Shown here: positions 13,393 to 23,132 of the stretch, in pieces
Layout of the letters: each line of letters opens with the position of its first letter
How positions within the stretch are numbered: the stretch's first letter is position 1
Assembly: GCA_037039685.1 (NCBI GenBank)
Contig: JAWNGF010000004.1
Span: forward strand, 4,402,001 to 4,466,000
Direction of reading: 5' to 3'
DNA from: Ceratobasidium sp. AG-K
Lineage: Eukaryota > Basidiomycota > Agaricomycetes > Cantharellales > Ceratobasidiaceae
Length of the DNA: 64,000 bases
Notes under the pieces: model-generated
Seen by the model: the letters and a program-made list of their open reading frames with translations, nothing else
Told to the model about the DNA's origin: nothing
Database searches by the model: none
Made by a program: the position numbers and the translations under genes

Positions 13393-13421
13393 CCCAATCA
13401 AGTGGCCCATAGCCACGTCAG
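13393..13421 (+). promoter_or_regulatory. CCAAT box and TGACGTGG-type element upstream of helicase
   Basis: CCAAT at 13394 is followed by TAGCCACGTCAG at 13410-13421, 25 bp before the ATG. The same 12 bases occur at 28431-28442, 28 bp before the ATG of the paralog, although surrounding bases differ. The reverse complement contains TGACGTGG, the type of site bound by Hac1/XBP1/ATF6 bZIP proteins. Regulation by the bZIP in this window is inference. Confidence 0.4.
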
Positions 13422-13445
13422 TCCCACGACTCCCCGCATCTAAGG

Positions 13446-16400
13446 ATGGCCTCCGATAGCTTCAAACTCGAGGATATCAAAATCCTTAACCCTGATTCAC
13501 CGTCCACGATCGAAGTTTGGGCCGTCGACCGTTCCATCTTGAACAAGCACCACGTGGAATTTATCTTGAGCCAAATACCTGAGGTGGAGGCTCGTATCGA
13601 CGAGCGATCCTACAAGCCTTACGTGGGGATTGACTTGTTTTACGGAGGGGACGCAGCCGTCAAGGGTCTTGTCTTCGCCACCCAAACTCGGGCTCTAGTA
13701 GTTCGCGTGCCCGACAACGCAGCCAAGACCAGCGCCGCTCTTTACGAAGAAAGCAAGCGAAAGGCTATAGTTAACAAGGGCAGACAGCGAGAAAAAGGAA
13801 AAATCAAGCCAGATCAAACCGAGCCTACCGTCTATGATCACTTGCGGAAACTTCTTGGAGCCACATTGGCAGGATTTGGCATGGCTCAGATCTCGCTTAC
13901 TCTGTGGGATACTCTGCACGAGAAAGTCGATGGCGTGAATCTATCAACAGCTACATCACAGCCAGCCCCCCCGATAGTGCGCGAGATACCGGACCCGGAT
14001 GCTTCAAAAGACACCAAGGACAACGAAACAGGGGAACAAGACAAAAATACCGGGGGTGAACGATGGGAGAAAGTTGGAAGAGGTCGGGGGGATAGGGGCG
14101 GCAGAGGCGGAAGAGGCGGACGAGGGAGGGGTGGACGAGGCAGAGGCGACAAGAATGGCAGAAAGGAGGGCGGCCAGGACGAAGAAGGAGGAAAGAAAAA
14201 CGACCAGGTTAAAAAACTCAAAACCATCACAGGTTAGCTATCATCCCTGGCTTTTGGACGAGTCGATTCTGATAAATCAACAGTCAAGTTACCAGAAGAT
14301 GAGGAGGAGAACTGGGACCGGCCGATCCAATCACCCGGTCAGGTTGTAATAATGAAAATCGAGGAGTTCAAATCGGCGTCATCCTTGGATATCAACGCGG
14401 TTTTCATCGGCCAGCCCGAAGAAATCGACATGAGGTCCCGGGTTGCCGAAGCCGCCATGCGCGCTTGGATCTCTTATAAGTAAGTTCTGGGTTTCGTTAT
14501 AGGTCCCATGCTAATAAGTTATCAGTGTGGCAGATAGGCTGAACGATATTATCCAAGATGCCCCCATAGTCAAGCCATCACGCCTAACTGACGAGGTAAG
14601 GAACATGTTCTGCGCACAGATTATATAACGTTATATGCGTCGACTAAATTACCATGTAGGAACTTAACTTCTTCACTAAGTCAATGATTGCTGCATGGAA
14701 GGTCATGGGGGAGGATGGAGCTGGGCGAGTTATCGAAAGGGACGACATTCGGGGGACTGACGGCGCCAATAAAATCGAAAGCCGGTTCCACAAGTCAAAA
14801 ATTCGGCCCGGTAATAACGTATGGATACAATGTTCTATTTATCATCGGACACTAAGTATACTACAGCAAATCGTTACCCTTACTATGAATGACGGCACAG
14901 AGAAGACATTTTTCATCGGGAGGCCAGACGGACTAGACGACGAACGCTACAAGCACACCGAATTCCGCGAAAACGAAGTGGAGGAACATAAGGATAAGAG
15001 AAGCAATTGGGTCGAACGGGGTGGATACACCCGGGGTGGTCGTGGAGGCGGTCGTGGAAGGAATCGTGGAAATGATCGGAGGCGATCCTGGCAACGAGAA
15101 GGCTTAGGCGATGATCCATCCGAAGGGAAGATTCCGGATGACCTCGCACTCAATCCAACGAATCCTAACGAGGATCCCTTGTTCGACCTGGACGAAGTGA
15201 AGCAGATCTCATTATACGGACGAGAAGATGCTACAATGCCCGAAGTGGGACGAGATGCATTTATCCTTCGGCTGCTCGAAGGACGAGGCGCACTTCGTGG
15301 CCCCGAGTACGACAGCTGCGAGTTTATCCGCAGGGTTTGGTTCCCTACCCCGGCTCAAATTGAAACTGGCAAACGGAGGCAGTTAAAGTATGACCCTCCT
15401 CCAGGTCCGCAACGCCACGATTGGATGGACGACAGCTGGGGCGATGACACTAGCGAGGACGAGGCCCTGCGTAAGAAAAATACACCCGCTCCAAATCTTG
15501 CGGACTATGATACCGAAGATGATGATGTCGGTCATGATCTGCACATCAATCAAATTCCGGAGCAGCTTGAGGGTCAAGTTAACCCCTCTCAGCTCAAGGT
15601 CATCGGTCGCATCACTGCACCGCTCCCCAGCAAACGTGTTCGTGCAACACTGGTGCATGGACCTCCCGGTACCGGGAAGACTCGGACGATTGCAGGAGCG
15701 GTGATTCGGATGGTCAATGCGGGAGAAATGGTTTGGATCGTTGCTCAGAGCAACGTCGGAATCCGCAACGTAGCCGATAAACTTGTTGAAGTCAAGTACA
15801 AAGGTTTCATTCTCATTGTCGCAAAGGAGTACCACGTATGGTGGTAAGCAATTATCGTCCACCGGTGCGAGTAACTCTCAAATTTTACACTTTTTCAGGA
15901 AGAAGCGATACTCTGAGTTAGAGGAGTACGTAATTTCGTCCCTAGAGTTATCAAGGCCAAACAAGCGGACCTTCGAGCGCATCCAATCAGCGAAGATGGT
16001 TCTATGTACGCTTGCATCACTCTCAAACCCTCAAGTCGATAAGCAAGTTATGTGCCATGTACCACTGCGACATTTGATCATCGATGAGGCTTCGCAGATC
16101 GACATGACCAGCGAGTTCATGGTAACACTTATCGTTTGGTCCATGGGTTCAAAACACTAACGAACTTGCAAAGCACTTGTTTTTCAAGTATCGCTATTGC
16201 TTGAGGAGCGTTTGCTGGTTTGGAGATCCAATGCAACGTAAGAAAATTCTGGACTCGAACATAACCAAGACTGACTCCTGTCAAGTGCCTCCATACGGAT
16301 GGTCCGAGGATAGGCAGATCAATGATATCTTCAAGGTCGAGCATTTGAAAGCAAACTCAAGACTACTTGATACTTCGTGTAAGTTAGTTGGTCTTTTGAA

Positions 16401-17517
16401 TATTTATCAGCGTATAACCAATATTGGATTAATTAACTTAGACCGACTTCCAATCCCCATTGCCGAGTACATCTCGCGCGATGTTTACGGTGGGAAACTG
16501 AAGCCACATTTAGGGCATCCAGTCAAACTTCCCACTCAGGCCGTATTGTTCATCGATGTTCCTGGAGAAGAAAGGAAGGAGGAGAATGGTACAAGTTTTA
16601 TGGTCTGTTTCAAGGTCTCACTGACTATACCACTCGGAAGTTGACGATACCCCATATCCCTCCCGACTTAACCGTAACCGCCCACGTCTTTTTTATAGAA
16701 CGACGCCGAAGCGGATTTGGTGGTTAAGATCGCTCAGTTGTACTACGAGGGCGAAACAACAGACAAAAAGGGGAAACCTTGCAAGTATGATTACGAAATC
16801 ATCACACCGTATGAGGCACAGCGCGCATTGGTCGCTAAAAAACTGAGCGATGTCGGTATTGAAAAAGAGGTGTACAACGTTGACAGTTTCCAGGTGAGTA
16901 TACCCTGTTGTCTTTCTATCGCAACACTCATCGCAGCGACAAAGGGGAACGAAGCGGACTACATCGTCACGACCCTTACCAAGACGAACTTTTCGAGCTT
17001 CTTGAGATCCATCAACCGTCTCAACGTTCTCCTAACGAGATGTAAGAGAGGGCTTGTGATTTTAACTCGTAAAGATTTCGTGTTAAGCACGGGCGGTCTT
17101 TTGCGTGGGCTTTGGTGGAGTATGGAGAAAGAAAATATCTGGGCGTCTGCCGAGGACGTAGAAAATGGCTGCGTCGATCTGCCAGGCGCCGAGGCTCCTA
17201 ACGAGTATGGGTCAAGTGAAGAGGTGAGTATATGCGTGAAGTTTGTCGCTGAGAAAGTGCTAAATATGCTCGCAGGAATGAAACTAGCCGACTCGGTATC
17301 GAGTTATGAAGTGTTGGCTATGTCTTTGAGGAATCGCCTGAGTGAATGTCTGAATGATCTCAAATTGAAGATGAATGAATTTTTTTACGCTTCAAACCAA
17401 GGTGGTCTGACGAAGCCACAAACGACGCCGAGTGTTCATAACCATTACAACGTATGTGATCAAATAAGTATATTACGAAAAATGATCCACCAGGAACGAA
17501 TAAACCCCGATAAGTAG
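13446..17517 (+). CDS. SF1 RNA/DNA helicase, Upf1/SMUBP2-like, with RGG boxes
   Basis: Eleven exons: 13446-14232, 14284-14479, 14526-14595, 14660-14818, 14867-15843, 15899-16121, 16174-16237, 16286-16378, 16442-16602, 16699-16893 and 16945-17517; about 1165 residues. All junctions keep frame. The N-terminal half is family-specific, with RGG-rich tracts at about 208-240 and again in exon 5 (15030-15085), likely RNA binding. Helicase motifs follow in order: GPPGTGKT (about residue 669), DEASQ (about 792), GDPMQLPPYG across exons 7-8, LDTSYRLP across exons 8-9, VDSFQGNEADYI across exons 10-11 and NRLNVLLTR near 996. The exon 4/5 intron (48 nt) has no stop and is a multiple of three, so retention would add 16 residues. 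A possible GTGAGT intron at 17224-17275 would give a shorter tail. Partial copies lie at 12110 and 28470/59225. Confidence 0.88.
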
Positions 17518-17626
17518 TGTGTATGGACATCGCCTATATAAAATACATGATATCAGATGGAGGAGAACCAAATGAAAATAGTGACAGAACAAAAAAGCAC
17601 TCGAAATATTTCAGTTCAGACCGCCC

Positions 17627-20600
17627 CTATCGCCATGCCTGTGGTCGTGGAGGAGGTACTTGGGGCTCAGGTTTGGGTGGAGGCGGTGGGGTTTGGCTGG
17701 GTTGAGCGCCTGGGCTTGCAGAGTTGGCCTGGGCTTGAGCTTGTTGCTGAGCCAACGCCTGTGCAGCCGCAGCTTGCTCGTGTCGTTGCCAGACCAACTC
17801 TGCCCAAAGAGGATGGGGTGGGATGTTTCCAACCAAGGCACGAAGGATACGCAGCCTAAATATGCAATTAACACCTGTGCTATGTAGCCGTCGCTGAGAC
17901 TCACCATTCGGCCTTTTCCTCGGGTGTATCAGCGTAGAACGCAATATCATCGTCCTTGCCAAATAGTAACCGGAAGCAGCGCTTGTCTACAAAGAACGCA
18001 TCCGATTTGTCACTCTGACGTCGACCAGGAACCGCACCAGCAGGCAAAGGTTGTTGATCATCCTCGACAGCCAGAGCCCGCTGGAGATTGATGGTAGCCA
18101 TGGCTTTGCCGGTCAAGTCATTATAGGCAACTAGGTTGGAACCGATGATCCTAAACTGCCTTCGTCGCCAGGTCTAGCGATATGGTTAGAGTATATTCCA
18201 AGAATAAATGGCAAAGGCTTACCAAGATGTCACCGCCATTCTGGGTCAAGATCCCCTGGTAATAGATCTTCTTGTGCCACGCAACAGCGCTTAACCCTCG
18301 ATGGCATTCCTCCAACGGCTGTAGACGCGTCTCGGGAGGAACACCAGGCAACGGAGGTAGCCTAAAGATGTGCAGAACCAACTCGCCGATCGGTCGCTGA
18401 GACATGTGACCAGACATCATCGAGCTGGGTATCCCGCCGGCCCCACCACGAACCGAATCTTCAGACCATTCGCCAATCAAGGGATAACTCGTCTCGAACA
18501 GTCGGGTGTCGCATCGCTGGACGATATCCCTAAAGTTGATGTAGGCTCGCCCGATGGCTCCGTCGGCCTTCATGTACCGCACGAGATGATCCTCGGTGAC
18601 GGGGTCAGGTCGACGCAACAGAGCACGCTTGGGCTGCTTTTGGGGCGTGCCGCTGAAAAAGCTACGGAAGCCGCCTTGTTTTGGGGGTGGAACGGGCATG
18701 AATTGCTGGGGAGGGGGAGCGGCCATACGTCGGATCTGGTTGACGATATGCTCGTCTTTGCGGACTTTGATCGTGAGCGAAAACGCGAGTTTGCCGTGTT
18801 CGATTCTACCAAATTATTAGCTTGGACCAAACTAATCCAAACAGACTCTCACAGCTCGAACTCTTGATCAATCATCGCGTTGGGCTCGAGTCGGCACTCA
18901 GGAGTCGTGACGAAATGAATTCCGTTATTGAGCGTGCAGGTGAAGTACGTCGGGTGCTGGGGTATTGGCACACAAAGCTTTTGCAAGCATCGAACTAGAA
19001 ACTGGCATTAGTAGAATTCCAAAAGAATATCGGTTCGCCCTACCTTTGACAAAGACCTTTCCATGAGCCTTGGTCGTGCCAGCTTGAGCCCGAATTTCTT
19101 GAATCTCTTTCGCGTACTCGTTCTGTCATAATATGAGAACCACATATCCAGGTCCCCGTTTTGACTCGCCATATCCGAAGGCCGACGCACAGTTCGCCAT
19201 GCCTTTCCGTTATCAACATCACCAGCACGACGATGGTGGGCAACCTTGTCATCAGCATGGATCGTGCGATTCGGCTCGCGCAAATGATACGTTCGTCCCT
19301 GCGCGCCGATTAGCCTCGCTTACCACCATCGACCAGCCACTCACCTCGTCCTGATCATGAATCTTCCGAATCTGCTCGTTAAACGAATCCTCCAGCGCGA
19401 GTTCCTCGTTGTCCACAGGGACATCCAACAAATCAAGCTTGCCACCGATCACCTACAACCAATCAGCTCAATCCCAGTAGAAACCAAGCAACTCACCACC
19501 GCCTCGCTAACACTCTTGCTCCGCCTCCTGGCCGTACGACTAGGCCTACCCCGTAGCTCGCGACGCTTTTAGAGAATCATCTCCTCGTGCTCCTTGATCT
19601 TTTCCTTTCCGCTCATCTCGGGCTTGGGGGACGTGCTCGTAACGCTCATGTACGACGTCGGACATTCGTTCATGATATTGCTTGCCCGCCCGGGGTCGAG
19701 CACGCTCAGCCGTTTGGGCTCGTAGGCGCTCCAGCGTTGGCTGCTCGTTTCGTACATGCTCGATCGTTGGCTGGGTGAGTCGTATGCACTCGATCGGCGG
19801 CCGGGTTCGAGTGCGCGGGGTGTGGAGATGAGCGATCGTCCGATGGGAGGGGTGATCGCTTCTTCGATTTCGGTCTCGGTCTCGCCAGACGACGCGACCG
19901 AGTCGGTAGCAGATTGCATCGGCGCGCGGGGAAGCACGACCCGCACGGGCTCGCGTCGGGGTTCGGGCTCTGGTTCGGTTTCCTCTTCTTCTTCTTCCTC
20001 TTCAATCTGCTTTCGATAGGGAAGCGACGAATGCGACTCGTCGGCGGGGTTGAATCCCATACTGCTCCCCTCGCCAGAAAGGTCTGCAAATCCTCGAGCC
20101 ACACCCGCCATCAATCGCTCAATATCGATCCTGGAGCCACTCATACGGGGACCTACAAATCGTCAGCTACATCCTAGCAAAATAACATAGGACCCACCAT
20201 TGATGGACCGACCTTCTGGAACCGGACTCTCGGACTCGCATGTCCTGTGGGTGTAAGACTATCCCCAGTCCTTCGATCCATCAACTTGCGCAGCACATCG
20301 TCCCTTGAAATCCTCGGCGACCGACCGCTCACGCTCCCACCCGTAAACTGGGGTTCCATAAGACGTCCGCTGAGGTTGGGCGAAGAATGACGCGTCTCGA
20401 GGGTCGGAGCGAGGTGACGGGGCGTATACGGACGCGAATCGAGATGGGCCGAGTGACGCACATTGGGGCTGGCTGGCTCGTCGCGAGTGGATCGCCGTGG
20501 ACTGTCCTCTTCGATGTGAGAGGTATCCCCAAGGTCGACAGACACCTCCTCGCTCTTGACCACGACCTCGTCCAACCCAGACAATATCTTGCCGCCCATG

Positions 20601-20937
20601 AGTTCGGAATCCTCCTCTTCCTCTTCGATCTGTCCATGATCGCCCGGTCCGCTGCTGCTCCCGAACCCAATCCGACTCGCGCCCATCCCGCTCCGGCTGA
20701 TGATGCTGTCAAACGAGACGAGGCTGGCGAATGACATGCCATTGGCCATGGACGCGTCGGCGACGCTTAGATCTGGCAAGCGCTCGTCGTAGATTTGGAC
20801 TGCGCTGTGTCCAGAGTGGTGAACCGCGACGCCTTGGTCGATCGAGGCTGCCAATGATCGGTGATGGACTCCAAAGGGTAGCTTGAAGACTCACCATCTC
20901 CCTCGTGCCCTTCGCGCGAATACACGCTCTCGACCAT
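17627..20937 (-). CDS. BUD4: Bud4/anillin-like PH-domain protein, interrupted by an in-frame stop
   Basis: Cortical scaffold for septation or bud-site marking. Exons: 20937-20895, 20847-20194, 20152-19497, 19452-19345, 19298-19170, 19122-19044, 18994-18853, 18805-18223, 18173-17905 and 17855-17627; 963 codons if read through. RRPSDM joined to NEYAKEI is a Bud4 signature, followed by an anillin-like region (exons 6-8) and a PH domain (TWRRRQFRIIGSNLVAYND to FRLLFGKDDDIAFYADT, exon 9), ending in a Gln/Pro-rich tail. Oddities: TAA at 19571-19569 after HEEMIL, where the frame otherwise continues; a GC-AG intron (19169-19123); and a weak donor at 20193. Upstream, the same frame runs into a Glu/Arg coiled coil but meets TAG at 21012-21010 and a frame change near 21170. 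Either a damaged allele or a recent pseudogene. Confidence 0.65.
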
Positions 20938-21297
20938 CCCATTCCCTGAATGATGGACAACAACTCCAGGGCGGCCGCCGGTATGATGCACAACCGCCGA
21001 ACCAGAATGCTAGACCACAACCTCGGTCATCGACCTTGAATGCTCCTCGGCCTCCAACCGCCTGGCTTCCTCGATCCGAGCACATTCCTCCTCTTCTCGA
21101 CGCGCTTGTTCCTCCAGTCGCGCAAGCTCCTCTTCCTCGTCCCGAAGCCTGGCTTGCTCTTCCCGACGCGCCTCTTCTCTTCCTCTTCCTCTTCCTTCCG
21201 AACCCGTTCTTCCTCTTCCCGACCAGCCTCCTTTGCCCGCTCCTCCCATCGAGCTTCCAAAGGATCCACAGCCTTTGGGAAATTGTGATATGGGGGG
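20938..21297 (-). pseudogene. Broken N-terminal coding region of the Bud4-like gene
   Basis: On the minus strand the Bud4 frame continues upstream as a repeat-like VVHHSG segment and an acidic/basic coiled coil (ARREEQARLRDEEEEL, ECARIEEARRLEAEE). TAG at 21012-21010 interrupts it and a frame change near 21170 links it to a second Glu-rich piece (WEERAKEAGREEEERVRK). Homology to the gene stops at about 21297, where the copied bZIP block begins. The original 5' end therefore seems to have been lost at the rearrangement breakpoint. Confidence 0.6.
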
Positions 21298-22975
21298 TGA
21301 CGGTAACGAGGATGAGAGCGAGGATCACAACCCTGTCCGGGCGCTTCGACTGCCAAGAACCGGATTCAGGGTCTTTTCCGCATTGGCTCCGATCGCGAGT
21401 TCGATCATCACCTGCACGACGCTCACCAAGTTCCACCCAAGCACATTACCTCCCACGAGTTGAAGCGATCGTTGAACACTGCCACGAACCTCCTGTGCGC
21501 TCCGTAGTACGGAGTTGGTGATACCATTTGCGTCGATTGCGTACGCCGTTGTTCGGGGTAAGTGGGACCCGCGTTGGGCATGGCGCTCTTGTGAATGCTG
21601 AACTTGAGTTGTGTAGCACAGGATCTGCTCGCCGGGAAAACCGGGGTACTGCTCGCCATCGTCTACACTGTGGGATTGGAACCATGCACCGGGACTCAGA
21701 TCACAACGTCGCGATACATGCCGAGCCCATCACCGGCTGGACCAAAAGAAGTGAATAGGGAGGATTGCTCCTCAGCTCGACCGGGGCGGGTTCTTTACCT
21801 ATCCTCGTGTTCCAGCAAACTCTCCTAAGCCCCGATGGTGTTTCCACAACTACGATATCCAGGAATCGAGCGCTTACCGTTCGCGTGGTCGACCCGTGAG
21901 TATTGAACCCGGGCATACTTCGCTCACGCCCTGTGTCACGAACTTACAAGACCTGGTATCACAGAACCGTCAATATACGAGCTTGTCCAACATTTTGTCG
22001 GCCCCTTCCGCCTCTCATACGATCGGTACTTAACCCTCTGCTCCATGGACCCAAAGGGTGGCTGATTCCTCCCCATTCGAGCCCTTAGGTGGCGGTCCCG
22101 TCGGCGTCTCGCGGTACTTCCACTCCCCTGAAGGCGCATCCATTCCCACGTGGTCGACATGAGCGCCGACCGATAGATAGACGTCAAGTAAGTGACTCAC
22201 TTGATCCGAAGAAGTCTCCATCAACTGATTTAACCCCGTATTCGCCGACACCGTCGGTCAGGGTGCTTCTCACCGACATACCCACCCCACTTGCGATATA
22301 GACCTACCCGGCGGCACACACCAAGTCTGTCGTAAATCGCATATCCCGTCCTCGACACACGATCGTCCCCTCTCCTTCTGATTGCGCATGACCGCGCAAG
22401 TGAGACGACCTGCCCACGGTGATCACAGCCACACATTGGCCGCACAAGGTCCTGCGGGCCCGCTCCCAGTCAACCGTGGCACACTCCGCCCTGTTGACCT
22501 GACGTGAACCGTCGGCGGAGTAATTGCCCCGCATAATACGCCACACGACCCCGTCCTCACTTGGCGTCTCCAACTTGAGTGTACAGGATTCAAGGACCAC
22601 CACGCAGTGGCTGTGTTTCCCGCGTGTGCGGTATCGCGACAAGCACAAGGGACCCGATGATTGACGAGGAGATTGGGTGTTTCATACGCTTCACGGAGCC
22701 GGGGAAGTTGTGACAATCGCGCTGGGTAACGTAGCAAATGGGTCGGATGGGGATCGAGCCAAGGATTAGAGTTCTCTCGGAGTGGTGGCTTTGGTTGGAT
22801 TAGGTGTAATTATATCGCTGCCTCTGGTTGGGTTGGCCGGAGCCGTGACAGGGCCATCAAAATGGAGCTAAATGATTGACACTCGTTTTAGCCATGGATG
22901 TGATTGATATCGGATGTGATTGATATCTTGGTGACAGCGAACAGAGTCAGCCGGGGTTAGATGAGCCCGCAATAT
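21298..22975 (-). pseudogene. Truncated copy of bZIP exon 1 and its promoter
   Basis: Rearranged second copy of 7976-9900. On the minus strand around 21580-21450 it reads HKSAMPNAGPTYPEQ, then PTPYYGAHRRFVAVFNDRFN, matching the start of the bZIP protein (MAYAHPHPTHPQQ, then PTPYYEDHEQLMAAFNERFN). About 200 bp of coding sequence are missing (junction near 21455) and the basic region and zipper are absent. Upstream bases 21600-22975 match the bZIP promoter; near 22905-22937 a 16-bp unit GGATGTGATTGATATC is duplicated. It cannot make a functional factor. Confidence 0.8.
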
Positions 22976-23132
22976 GCCTCCCACTTTGGGTAAATAAATC
23001 TGATATTTGCGTCCAGCAGCATATACAAACACACATGTTCTCATAACTCCACCAGGGGTAAACTACTCATTTCACACATCAAACAACATCCTGTGCACCA
23101 AGCAACTTCAGAGCGAGCAGGTCAGAGTCAAC

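Noticed and set aside
18370..18867. 165-codon plus-strand frame
   Set aside because: Antisense of the Bud4 anillin region, which has a complete exon series on the minus strand.
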